DNA from: CAYRXE01 sp964428205
GTDB taxonomy: Bacteria > Patescibacteriota > Gracilibacteria > Peribacterales > Peribacteraceae
DNA length: 64,000 nt
Direction: 5' to 3'
Assembly: GCA_964428205.1 (NCBI GenBank)
Contig: CAYRXE010000001.1
Span: 1-64,000, forward strand
Shown here: piece after piece, positions 26,948 to 36,455 of the stretch
How the letters are laid out: each line of letters opens with the position of its first letter
Position numbering within the stretch: position 1 is the first letter of the stretch
Position numbers and translations under genes: made by a program
The notes under the pieces: model-generated
What the model was told of the DNA's origin: nothing
Databases searched by the model: none
What the model saw: only the letters and a program-made list of their open reading frames with translations

Positions 26948-27958
26948 TTAAGAGAGGAAGAACAAAGGGGGTTCGGAGCTGGCAGGTTTGGCGGGCATCT
27001 CGTGGTCTTTGTACCAGGCAACCGTAGGCGAGAGACCTGCAGCCAAGGAATGCTGCGGGTTAAATCCGAGTGCCGTGAGCTTATGGATGTCAGGGCAGCG
27101 TCGCAAGGTTCCACCAGGTGCCTCCTCTCCAGGTTGGATAGCAAGGTCGACACCAAGCTCTTTACCAACCATCGTCGCGACATCGGCAATGGAGAGTTCT
27201 TCGAGTGTGCCAATGTGATACAGGTTCATGTGCTCGCCCTTGTCGATGACGAGCTGAAGACCGGCAGTGAAGTCGTCGATGTAAATAAATGAGCGTGTCT
27301 GCGTACCAGAACCTTGGATGGGAAACGGCAGAGGTCGCGTTTGATCTTTAGAGGAGAGTTCCTGTACGCGCTTAATGAACTGCGGAATCACGTGCTCCCA
27401 GCCCATCATGGGGCCGTAGACGTTATGCGGACGGAAAACGACCACACGCTCAAAGTACGAACGACCGTAGTTGAACGCCATGAGCTCGCTCAGGATTTTT
27501 CCACCACCGTAGGAGTAACGAGGATTCAGAGGATCAGGAACAGAAAGACCCACTGTCTCGGGAGTTGGGACCATGGGGGGCGTTTGGTAGACCTCGGAAC
27601 TCGAAGCCACGACGAGATCTTTCATACCTTCTTGAATACAGCTATCAATCACATTCACCATGCCCTTCACACCCACATCCAATACGTAGGCCGGATACTT
27701 ATAGAAGTACTCCGTGCCATTCACGAAAGCCAAGTGATGTACCTGGTCCATACCTTTGACGGCATTGCGCACGACCTTTGGATCGCGAATATCGCCGATC
27801 ACGATCTCGACGTCCTTTTCGCAGTCACCAAGTTTTTCGGTGGAACCGCGGGAAGAGTTATCGAGCACTCGAACCGTATCGCCACGCTTCACAAGAGAGC
27901 GCACGAGAGATGCGCCAAGAAAGCCAAGGCCGCCGGTGACGAGGATCTTCTTGCTCAT
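26948..27958 (-). CDS. NAD-dependent sugar-nucleotide epimerase/dehydratase (extended SDR)
   Basis: A 336-residue SDR. Seen: VTGGLGFLGASL (7-18), HLAFVNG, VASSSEVYQ with catalytic Ser, YSYGGGK with the Tyr-x3-Lys pair, and RPHNVYGPMMG. The UDP-glucose/GDP-mannose epimerase-like layout is clear, but the substrate is not. It sits between a Gfo/Idh oxidoreductase and the C-methyltransferase in one leftward unit, suggesting successive steps on one deoxy sugar. A TATAGT box lies 10 nt before the ATG. Confidence 0.8.
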   Translation of the reverse strand: MSKKILVTGGLGFLGASLVRSLVKRGDTVRVLDNSSRGSTEKLGDCEKDVEIVIGDIRDPKVVRNAVKGMDQVHHLAFVNGTEYFYKYPAYVLDVGVKGMVNVIDSCIQEGMKDLVVASSSEVYQTPPMVPTPETVGLSVPDPLNPRYSYGGGKILSELMAFNYGRSYFERVVVFRPHNVYGPMMGWEHVIPQFIKRVQELSSKDQTRPLPFPIQGSGTQTRSFIYIDDFTAGLQLVIDKGEHMNLYHIGTLEELSIADVATMVGKELGVDLAIQPGEEAPGGTLRRCPDIHKLTALGFNPQHSLAAGLSPTVAWYKDHEMPAKPASSEPPLFFLS

Positions 27959-27978
27959 CGGTGCAAGCACTATAGCGA

Positions 27979-29016
27979 TTACCCGATGTTCACCCAATCC
28001 CCTGTTTGGCTCGATTTCACGGCTGCCTCGTAGATCAAATCTGACCGTAGCCCCTGCGTAAAGGAGGGCTCAAAGGGTGTCTTGTTTTCGATAGCCCTGA
28101 TGAGGCGAGTGGCGAAGACCCGGAACGGACGAACGCGTGCGTCGCCGGTGTCTTTGGGTTCGTCATTGAGGAGAACTTTGTCGTTGAGTGATACCTGGAT
28201 CCCACGTGCGTAATCCTGCGAGAGACTTTTGAGTGTCAGCACTCCCCTATCTCCTGTGATCGTGATGGAGAGACCCGTGCCTTCTGCTTCGACGTTACAC
28301 ACGTTGATGGTCACAGGTGTGCCTGCATCACTTTGAAGATCGATAGATACCGTGTCCTCTGCCGTGACAGCCTTGGTACCCGAATCACTGGGGCGCTCGG
28401 TGATCTTGGTATGCAGATGGCCTTTGAGTTTTTGCATTGGTCCACAGAGCCACTCCGCAGCATCAAAGAGATGTACGCCGAGCGCCCCCATCACACCTCC
28501 TCCTAGATTTTTGTCGCACTGCCACCTCCATGGGCGCGCGTGATCTGCCCAGGTTCCCACCATCCATTCAAACGTCGCACTTTGCAGGTTACCAATAGAA
28601 AGAAGTTCACTATGCAAAAGTTGCAGAGTGGGGAGTTCGCGGAATTCAAAGTCTACCGCATGACGTACATCTGCGACTTGCGCTGCATCAAGAAGTTCCT
28701 TCGCTTGAGCACCATGAAATGTGAAAGGCTTTTCGCAGAGCACGTGCTTCCCTGCCTTGATGGCAGCGAGTGTGAGTCGGTGGTGATCTAACGGAGGCGT
28801 CGCAATACTCACGAGTTGCACGCTTGGATGAGCGATGAGCTCCTCTGCACTCTGGAATGCTTGTGGCAGATGATGCTGCTCTGCGAGAGCCGCAGAACGA
28901 CCTGGATCTTTGGATGCAATGCCAATGACCTGAGCGCCTGGAACCTGCAAAAACCCCGGGAGCTGCACCAATGCTCCAAAGCCTGTGCCAATGATGCCGA
29001 CTCCAATAGAACTCAT
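27979..29016 (-). CDS. Gfo/Idh/MocA-family sugar oxidoreductase
   Basis: A 345-residue NAD(P)-dependent oxidoreductase. Seen: GIIGTGFGALVQLPGF near residue 8, the VSIATPPLDHH strand, the CEKPFTFHGAQAKELL motif with the Lys of the EKP triad near 95, and a C-terminal alpha/beta domain with GALGVHLFDAAEWLCG. Could serve as a sugar 3-dehydrogenase or 3-ketoreductase. First gene of the unit that includes an SDR and a C-methyltransferase. 3-keto reduction is a recurring step in branched-sugar pathways. Confidence 0.83.
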   Translation of the reverse strand: MSSIGVGIIGTGFGALVQLPGFLQVPGAQVIGIASKDPGRSAALAEQHHLPQAFQSAEELIAHPSVQLVSIATPPLDHHRLTLAAIKAGKHVLCEKPFTFHGAQAKELLDAAQVADVRHAVDFEFRELPTLQLLHSELLSIGNLQSATFEWMVGTWADHARPWRWQCDKNLGGGVMGALGVHLFDAAEWLCGPMQKLKGHLHTKITERPSDSGTKAVTAEDTVSIDLQSDAGTPVTINVCNVEAEGTGLSITITGDRGVLTLKSLSQDYARGIQVSLNDKVLLNDEPKDTGDARVRPFRVFATRLIRAIENKTPFEPSFTQGLRSDLIYEAAVKSSQTGDWVNIG

Positions 29017-29022
29017 AAAAGT

Positions 29023-29028
29023 ATAGTA
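29023..29028 (-). promoter_or_regulatory. Leaderless -10 box of Gfo/Idh operon
   Basis: TACTAT, 6 nt before the ATG at 29016. An overlapping TATACT ends only 3 nt before the ATG. The same bases read on the other strand give TATAGT, 18 nt upstream of the divergent GT2 gene. Confidence 0.5.
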
Positions 29029-29045
29029 CACTGTCGTCCATCCGC

Positions 29046-29762
29046 ATGAACCAGCTCGTCTCCATTGTCGCACCCGTATACAACGAAGCCGCAAACATCG
29101 CGCAGTTTGTGCGTGGCATAGAGGCAAATATCAAAGAACCACACGAGACGCTGATTATTTACGATTTTCCGGAGGACAATACGATCCCGGTGATCCACAG
29201 CATGGGTGACGAGGCAAAGAACGTGCGCTTGGTGCACAACACTCTTGGAAAAGGAGTGCTCAACGCCATCAAGGCTGGCTTCGCTGCAAGCAAAGGAGAT
29301 GTGATTGTGTTCATGGCTGCAGACTGCGCCGATGAACCTGCGGATGTGCCGCCGATGGTGAAGTTGATTCGTGAAGGAGCTGATGTTGTTGCCGGTTCTC
29401 GCTACATGCCGGGTGGAAAGCAGCATGGTAAAAAGTTTTTTAAGCAGTTCCTCTCTCGCTACGCCGGACTCACGCTCCACCACTTCGCAGGTCTGCCAAC
29501 CCATGATGCAACGAATAACTTCCGCGCCTACAGTCGCCGCGTCACAGAGTTACCTATCGAGACCACAGCCAGCTTTGCCCTGGGCATTGAGCTTGTGGTG
29601 AAAGCACATGCAAAAGGTTGGGTGATCAAGGAGATCCCCAGCACCTGGAAAGATCGCGTTGGGGGCGAATCGCGCTTTAGGCTGTTTGCGTGGCTTCCGG
29701 AGTACTTAAAGTGGTATTTCATGGCCTACAGGTACGCGTGGTTTCATAAGAAGGTGGATTGA
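29046..29762 (+). CDS. GT2 glycosyltransferase, polyprenyl-phosphate-sugar synthase-like
   Basis: A 238-residue GT2. Seen: VSIVAPVYNEAANI, an IIYDFPEDNT segment in place of the usual VDDGS, an AADCADEPADVP loop in place of DADxQ, and the ATNNFRAYSR segment. The altered acidic motifs resemble a divergent branch of dolichyl-phosphate-mannose synthases, so the donor may be unusual. It is followed after 66 bp by a nucleotide-sugar dehydrogenase on the same strand. Confidence 0.8.
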   Translation: MNQLVSIVAPVYNEAANIAQFVRGIEANIKEPHETLIIYDFPEDNTIPVIHSMGDEAKNVRLVHNTLGKGVLNAIKAGFAASKGDVIVFMAADCADEPADVPPMVKLIREGADVVAGSRYMPGGKQHGKKFFKQFLSRYAGLTLHHFAGLPTHDATNNFRAYSRRVTELPIETTASFALGIELVVKAHAKGWVIKEIPSTWKDRVGGESRFRLFAWLPEYLKWYFMAYRYAWFHKKVD

Positions 29763-29828
29763 CGCTCACCCCGTTTCACTCGAAAATGCAGCCGTGATCC
29801 CCCGGTGGGATTTTTCTTCAAAACCCTC

Positions 29829-31022
29829 ATGTCTTCCCTTACGCCAAAAACAGTAACGATCGTCGGTGGCTGCGGCCACGTCGGCCTGCCCCTTGGTATG
29901 GCCTTCGCACAGAAGGGATACACCGTGTACCTGCTCGACATCAGTGCCGATGCGGTGAAGCGTGTGAACGAAGGAACCATGCCATTCATGGAAGATGATG
30001 CCGATGCCCTGCTCCCCGAGATGATCAAGAGTGGCAAGCTCAAGGCCACGACGGACTCTGCGGTACTCAAGGAGACCGAGAACGTGATTGTGACAATTGG
30101 TACGCCGGTGGATGAGTACTTGGATCCCTCCGTGCGCACGTTCGACCAGGCACTCCACACGATTGTGGAACAGATGGTCTCGGGTCAGCTCTTGGTGCTC
30201 CGCAGTACGGTGTTCCCCGGAGTGACCGAACGCTTGGGTGAACAGATGAAGGCGATGGGTCGCAGCGATATTGATTTGGCTTACTGCCCAGAGCGCATTG
30301 TGCAGGGTAAGTCCTTGCAGGAATTGGCCCAGCTTCCGCAGCTCATTGGTGGATTTACCGAGAGTGGCGCTAAGCGTGCAGCTGCGCTCTTCCAAGCGCT
30401 CGCTCCTATTTCGATCTTCCTTAAGCCCATCGAAGCAGAACTCGCCAAGCTCTACGCCAACGCCTGGCGCTACATCAACTTCGCAATCAGTAACCAATTC
30501 TGGGTCATCGCACAGCAGTTCGGAGCTGATTTCCAAAAGGTCCACAGCGCACTCTTGCAGGATTACCCCCGCATGAAGTCTTTCGCACGCGCAGGCTTTG
30601 CTGCCGGTCCTTGTCTTTTGAAAGACACGATGCAGCTCGGTGCTTTTAACCACGGCTCCTTCGTGCTTGGTCAGGCAGCCATGATGATCAACGAAGGTCT
30701 GCCATACATCTTTGTACAGCAAGTAAAAGAGACGCACGATCTTAAAAAAATGACGGTGGGCTTGCTCGGTATGGCCTTTAAGCCAGAGAGCGATGACATC
30801 CGCAGTTCCCTCTCCTACAAGCTCCAGAAGATCCTCGTACTCGAATCAAAGAAAGTTCTGTGTGCAGATCCCTATGTGAAAGATCCGCAGTTGGTGCCTG
30901 AAGAAGAAGTGCTCGCCAATGCAGACATCATCGTGATTGGCACGCCACACGAGCGCTATAAGACGATGCAGTTTAAGCAGCCTGTCGTGGACATCACCGG
31001 AGTGATTAAGCCCACGAAATAA
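29829..31022 (+). CDS. Nucleotide-sugar dehydrogenase, divergent UDP-glucose/GDP-mannose dehydrogenase family
   Basis: A 397-residue family member. Seen: TIVGGCGHVGLPLG near residue 8, the LRSTVFPGVTERL and YCPERIVQGKSLQEL segments, EAELAKLYANAWRYINFAI helix, and a cysteine (C262) in AGPCLLKD at the catalytic position, where most relatives have GGSCFPKD or GGHCIxVD. It therefore keeps Cys, Lys and Asp but differs around them. It would make a uronic acid. The start at 29829 follows the family N-terminus; no TANNNT box is present, so co-transcription with the GT2 is likely. Confidence 0.82.
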   Translation: MSSLTPKTVTIVGGCGHVGLPLGMAFAQKGYTVYLLDISADAVKRVNEGTMPFMEDDADALLPEMIKSGKLKATTDSAVLKETENVIVTIGTPVDEYLDPSVRTFDQALHTIVEQMVSGQLLVLRSTVFPGVTERLGEQMKAMGRSDIDLAYCPERIVQGKSLQELAQLPQLIGGFTESGAKRAAALFQALAPISIFLKPIEAELAKLYANAWRYINFAISNQFWVIAQQFGADFQKVHSALLQDYPRMKSFARAGFAAGPCLLKDTMQLGAFNHGSFVLGQAAMMINEGLPYIFVQQVKETHDLKKMTVGLLGMAFKPESDDIRSSLSYKLQKILVLESKKVLCADPYVKDPQLVPEEEVLANADIIVIGTPHERYKTMQFKQPVVDITGVIKPTK

Positions 31023-32618
31023 CTACCACACGAGCTTGTAAAGGCGCGTCATCTCCATGTACTTCGAAGCTTCTTTCTGGAGCACCAGGTTCTTCGCCAT
31101 CTTCGTGTAGATGTACTGGTAGAGCTTGTCTGGGCGCTGTTCTATACCGGGGATAAACAGATACTCTACTTTCTTATCCTTCAGGTACTGCGCGAGCGTG
31201 CCGTTATTGAGCGCTTCGTTTGCGAGAGGATCTATGTTGCCCGCAATGTCCTGCAAACGAACATCCGTAAAGAGTGAAATGCGGCCATAGTCTCTTGCGC
31301 CCACAATGGTCCCCGGCGGGAGATTCGTTTTAACCCAGTCGATGGCGTGCCAAAACTTCTCACTCTCCACAGGATCAGGATTACTGAAGAAGCCCATGTA
31401 CCTTGCCCACGGGAAACGCGTGGTCATTTGGTAGTACTTGTATCCCGAAAGCACGATGAGACAAATGGCGAGGAACACCACAGCCGTGCGCTTGAGCTTA
31501 TCGACCGGAATCTGCCACAAGAGATACGCGACGAAGATAAAGAGGATGTGAGTGGCTGGGTTGATATAGCGAAGGCCATGCAGGTTTGCGAAGTACCACT
31601 GGTACCCCACGAGCAGGGCAAAGAACGTACCGAAGTACAGGAAGGAGATGACCCCGAGCGTGCGAAGCTCTTTCTTGAGTGTTCCATACACGAGCGCTGC
31701 GAGCATAAAGAACGAACTTCCTGTCGCGATGGTGAAGAGTTCTTCGAGCTGGAAGACATTCCATCCGGAGATCTTGAGGTAGCGATAGAGATCGAATTGA
31801 GCGAAGTCGAACTGATGCCACGCGAGTGAGAGTTCGCGGCGGCCAACCTGGTTACCCGGGAAGGGTGAACCTGTTTGCACGAGCTGCCACGTCATAAAGG
31901 CTGCGAAGCACACACCCCAGAGGAGCAGCATGCCAAGAAGCAGCTTTCCTTGTTCTTTACGCTCCGTGCCCTGTGCCTTCCACCAACTGTAGGCCTGCAC
32001 ACAGAAGAGTGCGAAGAGCACAAAGATTCCATCGCCACGTGTGAGACACGTCAGGCCAAGCATCAATCCAATCACGGTTCCCCACGCAAAGTTTGACCAG
32101 TTCGCAGGACGACCAACGCCAAGGTAGGTGCCAATACTCAGCAACACAAAGAGTGTGAAGAGCACCGTATCCATACCGTTCATGCCGTTGAGGAAGGCAT
32201 TCCCCGTAAAGGTAGCGAGGATGAACGCCGTCCATGCCACGCGCTTATCTTGTGTGAGCTTTTGTGCGATGTAGAAGACGGCCACTGCACACAATGCGCC
32301 AATGACAGACGTCATGATCAACGTGGCACGAATAGCCATGTCGGCTCCAAAGAGCATGTGATTGAGCGAGCTTAGGTAGATCCACAAAAACGGCGCACCG
32401 GTCGTGGAGTGCACACCATCGAGCGTAAAGCCGAGTCCCATCGCAATGTTCTTTGCGACGCGCATTTCGATGAAGCTGTCATCAATCAACCAACTCGTGC
32501 TCGCAAGTCCGCGCATAGGGACGAGCAAGACGTAGCAGGCTTTTAAGAAGACGACTGTCGCCGAGGTAAACCAGACATACCACAAAGACAGAGAGGGCTT
32601 AGATTCAAGAGTAGGCAT
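31023..32618 (-). CDS. Polytopic membrane protein, GT-C glycosyltransferase-like
   Basis: A 531-residue protein with about eleven membrane helices. The first outer loop has DDSFIEMRVAKNIAMGLGF and STTGAPFLWIYL, a pattern shared with DDxFI/RYAxNL-type arabinofuranosyl/mannosyl transferases of GT-C fold; the two Asp are the probable catalytic residues. It ends with a soluble domain of about 130 residues. It is a single-gene unit convergent with the dehydrogenase (adjacent stops, no gap). Confidence 0.68.
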   Translation of the reverse strand: MPTLESKPSLSLWYVWFTSATVVFLKACYVLLVPMRGLASTSWLIDDSFIEMRVAKNIAMGLGFTLDGVHSTTGAPFLWIYLSSLNHMLFGADMAIRATLIMTSVIGALCAVAVFYIAQKLTQDKRVAWTAFILATFTGNAFLNGMNGMDTVLFTLFVLLSIGTYLGVGRPANWSNFAWGTVIGLMLGLTCLTRGDGIFVLFALFCVQAYSWWKAQGTERKEQGKLLLGMLLLWGVCFAAFMTWQLVQTGSPFPGNQVGRRELSLAWHQFDFAQFDLYRYLKISGWNVFQLEELFTIATGSSFFMLAALVYGTLKKELRTLGVISFLYFGTFFALLVGYQWYFANLHGLRYINPATHILFIFVAYLLWQIPVDKLKRTAVVFLAICLIVLSGYKYYQMTTRFPWARYMGFFSNPDPVESEKFWHAIDWVKTNLPPGTIVGARDYGRISLFTDVRLQDIAGNIDPLANEALNNGTLAQYLKDKKVEYLFIPGIEQRPDKLYQYIYTKMAKNLVLQKEASKYMEMTRLYKLVW

Positions 32619-32624
32619 GCAAAA

Positions 32625-32630
32625 AGTATA
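32625..32630 (-). promoter_or_regulatory. Leaderless -10 box of GT-C-like gene
   Basis: TATACT, 6 nt before the ATG at 32618. This box decides that ATG over an earlier in-frame start at 32657. Confidence 0.55.
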
Positions 32631-32657
32631 AAGAGGCTTCTTAGGAGTGCAAAGCAC

Positions 32658-33893
32658 TTACTTTTGCTGTTCGTAGTACCGAATGTAGGCCTCTGCCTGA
32701 TGTGCGACCAAGAACGCATCCATCGCGCGTGCATGTCCTGCGTCTCCCATGCGTGTGCGCAGATCCCCTTCTCTCAGGAGTCTGGCGAGGTACTGCGGAT
32801 ACTCAAGGCTACGTGGATCGCACACAAATCCTGTGACCTCGTGCTGCACAGCCTCTGGTGTGCCACCAAAAATTGTTCCAACGACCGGCTTACGGCACAC
32901 CATGGCCTCAAGGTTGGTTGATGGGAAGCAATCCAAACATACCGACGGTGTCGTGACGATCTCGGATGCATAGTACGCAAGACGCATGTCGTCCGGACCC
33001 AACCACCCTGCTGCTCTGCAGAACGTATCGAGTTCGGAATCGGCAATGCCTGCGAACGTCTGTATCACCGACCACATCGTTTTTTCTCCAGCGACGAGTA
33101 GGAGTGCATCGGGGAATTCCTGATGCAGAGACTTCATGGCCTGCAGCACTTGTGTGGATCCTTTGTCGACACTCAGGCGTCCGCCAAAGAGGATCACACG
33201 GCGACCTTCGAGGTTGTGCTTTTTCTTAAATGCTTCGAGTGCTGAGGCTTCGGGTTTCTGCCATTGAGCGAGATCCACACCGTTATGCACAACAAAGACG
33301 TTGGGGATGCCGTTTTGTGCGAGCGCCGTCTGGAGCGCTTTGCTTACCGCAAACACCTGATCGACGTAGGTTTGGAAGATATGGTGGATCCACCAGTTTC
33401 GTACCGGGTTGTATTGGAGCTTCGCTGCCCTCCAGTGTTCGCTCAGAGTCATGCGTGCATCGCGCTTTGGTCCTAGGTATGCAGCGGATACGACGCGCTT
33501 GTACGAGAAGCTTAAGACATCGTGCAACGTGATGAAGACTTTCGCTCCGAGTTTCTTACCAATGCGCAGTACGTCGTAGGTGAGGTACGCATGAATGTTG
33601 TGCGCATGCACAATGTCGGGTGCGAGCGCACGAAGTTCCTGTGTGAGCATCCACGAGACACTCGGTGAATACAGACAGTGATAGTGACGCAGTGATATGC
33701 GATACGACACCGGCAGGCTGATGACTCCCGGTAAGCGAATGATCTCTGGGGAACTCTCTCGGCGATGAGACGTGATGACCGTCACGCTGTGGCCCATGGC
33801 CGTGTATTGGCGCGCCAAATTCTCCACAATAGCAGCAACGCTATTGGTACCTCCGGTTGCCACGTAATCATCATTAACCAGAACGATCTTCAT
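32658..33893 (-). CDS. GT4-family glycosyltransferase
   Basis: A 411-residue GT-B enzyme. Seen: VNDDYVATGGTNSVAAIVENLA as the acceptor-side glycine loop, DIVHAHNIHAYL, VFVVHNGVDLAQW, LFGGRLSVDKG and CFPSTNLEAMVCRKPVVG. Where most GT4 proteins have a first Glu of EX7E there is Asp (LDCFPSTNLE), a conservative change. It lies upstream of, and on the same strand as, a GT-C-like gene, with its own promoter box. Confidence 0.85.
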   Translation of the reverse strand: MKIVLVNDDYVATGGTNSVAAIVENLARQYTAMGHSVTVITSHRRESSPEIIRLPGVISLPVSYRISLRHYHCLYSPSVSWMLTQELRALAPDIVHAHNIHAYLTYDVLRIGKKLGAKVFITLHDVLSFSYKRVVSAAYLGPKRDARMTLSEHWRAAKLQYNPVRNWWIHHIFQTYVDQVFAVSKALQTALAQNGIPNVFVVHNGVDLAQWQKPEASALEAFKKKHNLEGRRVILFGGRLSVDKGSTQVLQAMKSLHQEFPDALLLVAGEKTMWSVIQTFAGIADSELDTFCRAAGWLGPDDMRLAYYASEIVTTPSVCLDCFPSTNLEAMVCRKPVVGTIFGGTPEAVQHEVTGFVCDPRSLEYPQYLARLLREGDLRTRMGDAGHARAMDAFLVAHQAEAYIRYYEQQK

Positions 33894-33899
33894 AACCCC

Positions 33900-33905
33900 A
33901 TTGTA
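33900..33905 (-). promoter_or_regulatory. Leaderless -10 box of GT4 gene
   Basis: TACAAT, 6 nt before the ATG at 33893. The gene upstream ends only 18 bp away, so the box sits in the intergenic gap. Confidence 0.55.
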
Positions 33906-33910
33906 GCGGG

Positions 33911-35641
33911 TTATGGGTCCATTCGTACGATGCTCCAACGGTCATCGGACCAGACGGTCGTACCCTGTCCCCGTACGGAGCGCAGCTCAGGAGTAAGGTC
34001 TTGCTGAGCGTCAACTACCAAGTACGTGAGAGGATACAGATGAATTTTTTCGGTCAGACTTTTACGAACATACGCTCGGTATTCGGCGAGGTGTTTGGCA
34101 ACGACGTTATCGGGGATTGCTGTGTAATCACCCAAGTACTCGCGGTAGTAAATAGCGTAGATGCGACTACTCAATTCTTTACGGCGTGTCGTCGAAAAAT
34201 CTTTCGCAGCTTGTTGAGGGGTCACGCCCTTGAGCCAAAGCTCGAAGAAGTACGCATCGCGAGCCTGGGCATCGGAGACCAAATAGTTATTGGCGTTTGT
34301 GGATGTATAGACATCGACACTTGTGTAGATAGGAAGGAGATCGAGGAGATCCCACTGCGGTGAATACACCACTTCTCCTGCTTTGCCCTGTTCACGGAAG
34401 TAATCGACGACTGGCTCGTAACGCTGGAAGCTTGCCCAGAGTGGTGCCATTTCTCGATAGCGCCCTGTCTGCTGCCAAAAGCCCCAAGCAATACACAACA
34501 CGGCAATGATCCAGAACGATGATTTTAAGTTTTTTTGCAGCGAAGGCAGACCAGCGAGGAGCAGGAAGACTACGAGCACCGTAAAGGCACTCGCAAGTGG
34601 CTGAATGAAGTACCAGTGATAGTGATGCGGAACAATGAACTTACCTGTGATCACATGTTGATTGAGTGCGATGATGCCTGCGAGTCCGCAACCAAGAACT
34701 ACCGGCCAGTTCTTACCCCACAGAGGGCGATACACGAGCGCGATGATGGGGAAGAAGATTGCCCAAGCACCCATGATGGGCATGTGCGAAGCAATCATGC
34801 CAATCCGGCGCGAGCTATCGACGAAGAGTGGATGATGCGACACGTCGTACATGTGCATCAAATATGGAAGTACCAAGATGGCAAAGACTCCCAAGAGACC
34901 TGCAGCACGCTTGAGGCGTAGTTGGTCTTTGGAAAGGAAGTAGAGTGGTACGAGAAGACCGAGTACCACGACGGCAAACGTCCACGCGTACACATACGAC
35001 CACACGAGCACGAGCAGGGTCGCCATCGCTGCTGCTCCACGCGCATATCCTCCGCGCTGGATGTACAGAGAAAGTAGCCACAGGAAGCCAAAAAACCATG
35101 GTCCGGTCCAAAGCGGATTTACGGGCCTGGAGAAGCGAAGGTAATCAAACACAGGGGCGTCTGGATTGGGCACGCGGAAGACTGAGAGGATCTCCCACGG
35201 TGAGCCGAGGAACTTTCCTGCAAAGAGCAGGACGATGACTGCGAGAAGCGCTGCCCACTTATTGCTGGTGACGGACGAAAAGAATCCGACCATTGTGAAT
35301 ACGAGCGCAATAGCACCAAGAACACTAAAGAGCATGAACGCGTAGACAGGATCAATGTGCAGTAACCACGCAGTGCCCGCGATCGCCATCTCGGGAGTAG
35401 GAGGCTGCAAGAATGGCTGATCTTTTGGTGAGCTGTAGAAGGTGTTTCCGGTTTCCCAGAAGCCATCGGCAATCTCGCGCACACGAGCGGCGTAGTGAAT
35501 CTCCGCATCGGTCGGCATTATCACAATGCCTGCAAAGTTCGAGCTGGGATCAATGCGCTGCGCTACGTACGGCAACACGGCCGCAGCTGCGAAGAGCAAA
35601 GCCACGAGACCAGTACTAAGGAGAAAGCGAGTATCACGCAT
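33911..35641 (-). CDS. Large polytopic membrane protein, probable GT-C-type
   Basis: A 576-residue protein with about eleven helices and a soluble C-terminal domain of about 170 residues. The first external loop has IVMPTDAEIHYAARVREI, with acidic residues where GT-C enzymes place their base. I recognise no specific family. The start at 35641 overlaps the stop of the methyltransferase gene by 8 bp. It is last in a seven-gene leftward unit (methyltransferase, GT4, GT4, WecB, GT2, methyltransferase, this protein). Confidence 0.6.
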   Translation of the reverse strand: MRDTRFLLSTGLVALLFAAAAVLPYVAQRIDPSSNFAGIVIMPTDAEIHYAARVREIADGFWETGNTFYSSPKDQPFLQPPTPEMAIAGTAWLLHIDPVYAFMLFSVLGAIALVFTMVGFFSSVTSNKWAALLAVIVLLFAGKFLGSPWEILSVFRVPNPDAPVFDYLRFSRPVNPLWTGPWFFGFLWLLSLYIQRGGYARGAAAMATLLVLVWSYVYAWTFAVVVLGLLVPLYFLSKDQLRLKRAAGLLGVFAILVLPYLMHMYDVSHHPLFVDSSRRIGMIASHMPIMGAWAIFFPIIALVYRPLWGKNWPVVLGCGLAGIIALNQHVITGKFIVPHHYHWYFIQPLASAFTVLVVFLLLAGLPSLQKNLKSSFWIIAVLCIAWGFWQQTGRYREMAPLWASFQRYEPVVDYFREQGKAGEVVYSPQWDLLDLLPIYTSVDVYTSTNANNYLVSDAQARDAYFFELWLKGVTPQQAAKDFSTTRRKELSSRIYAIYYREYLGDYTAIPDNVVAKHLAEYRAYVRKSLTEKIHLYPLTYLVVDAQQDLTPELRSVRGQGTTVWSDDRWSIVRMDP

Positions 35642-36455
35642 GTTTGCGTAGAACAACGTACACGTTAGCGGCGCAGAGTTCTGCACCTGGAATACGCGCA
35701 AAGAGGATATCGAAGAACTTGAGCCAGAAGAATGCAATGAGGATCATATATTGGATGATCGTCTGGAGCTTACGAGAGCCAAAACACAGAATGGTCGCAA
35801 TGAACGCACTCTTGAATGCAAGGAGCGCCGAGAACGGCCCTGCGGTAATCCCCTTCTCTACGATGGTGGTGTTAGGCGCGAGTGACGCGAGACCCTCCCA
35901 CGTCCAACGTGAGAAGTCGGATGGCGATGGATGCCATGGGAACACAAATGGAGTCGCAATGTGCAACTGACCACCGGGTTTGAGGATCCTCAAAAATTCC
36001 TGCACAGCTTTGCGTGGGTCATGCACATGCTCGAGCACTTGATCGGTTGTGACGGCGTCGAACGTGCCATCGGCAAATGGAAGTGCCGTCACGTCTGCGA
36101 GCACGTCGACGGTCGCGAACGGGAAGATGTCGAGATTGATCACGTGCGGAACACGAGGCTCAGCTCCACTCCCTGCATTGAGGACGAGTGATGGGGATGA
36201 GAAACGACGAATAAACCTGCGTGCCGTGACTCCAGTAAAGAATGAAGGACCAATGAGGAAGACAAGGATTTCGTAGAGCTTTGGCCACTTCTTAAAGAGA
36301 TTCTTAATGGCGTTATCCACGTCAGACGCAGCGGCATCGTCGTGCATGGTGGTGGTTTCGTGTGAGCGTGTGTCGAGCACTCCAGATTGCACGCGAGATT
36401 GGAACTCGGGCTTGAGGACAGACTTGAGCCGCTCGACATGTGAGGCATCACCCAT
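35634..36455 (-). CDS. Class I SAM-dependent methyltransferase
   Basis: A 273-residue protein. Seen: LVLNAGSGAEPRV (motif I, near residue 90), VINLDIFPF, VDVLADVTALPFADGTFDAVTTDQVLEHV, LKPGGQLHIATPF, and a C-terminal hydrophobic helix (residues 230-255). The HIATPFVFPWHPSPSDFSRW stretch is common in methyltransferases of glycan clusters. Start and end overlap neighbours by 8 bp each. Confidence 0.8.
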   Translation of the reverse strand: MGDASHVERLKSVLKPEFQSRVQSGVLDTRSHETTTMHDDAAASDVDNAIKNLFKKWPKLYEILVFLIGPSFFTGVTARRFIRRFSSPSLVLNAGSGAEPRVPHVINLDIFPFATVDVLADVTALPFADGTFDAVTTDQVLEHVHDPRKAVQEFLRILKPGGQLHIATPFVFPWHPSPSDFSRWTWEGLASLAPNTTIVEKGITAGPFSALLAFKSAFIATILCFGSRKLQTIIQYMILIAFFWLKFFDILFARIPGAELCAANVYVVLRKHA

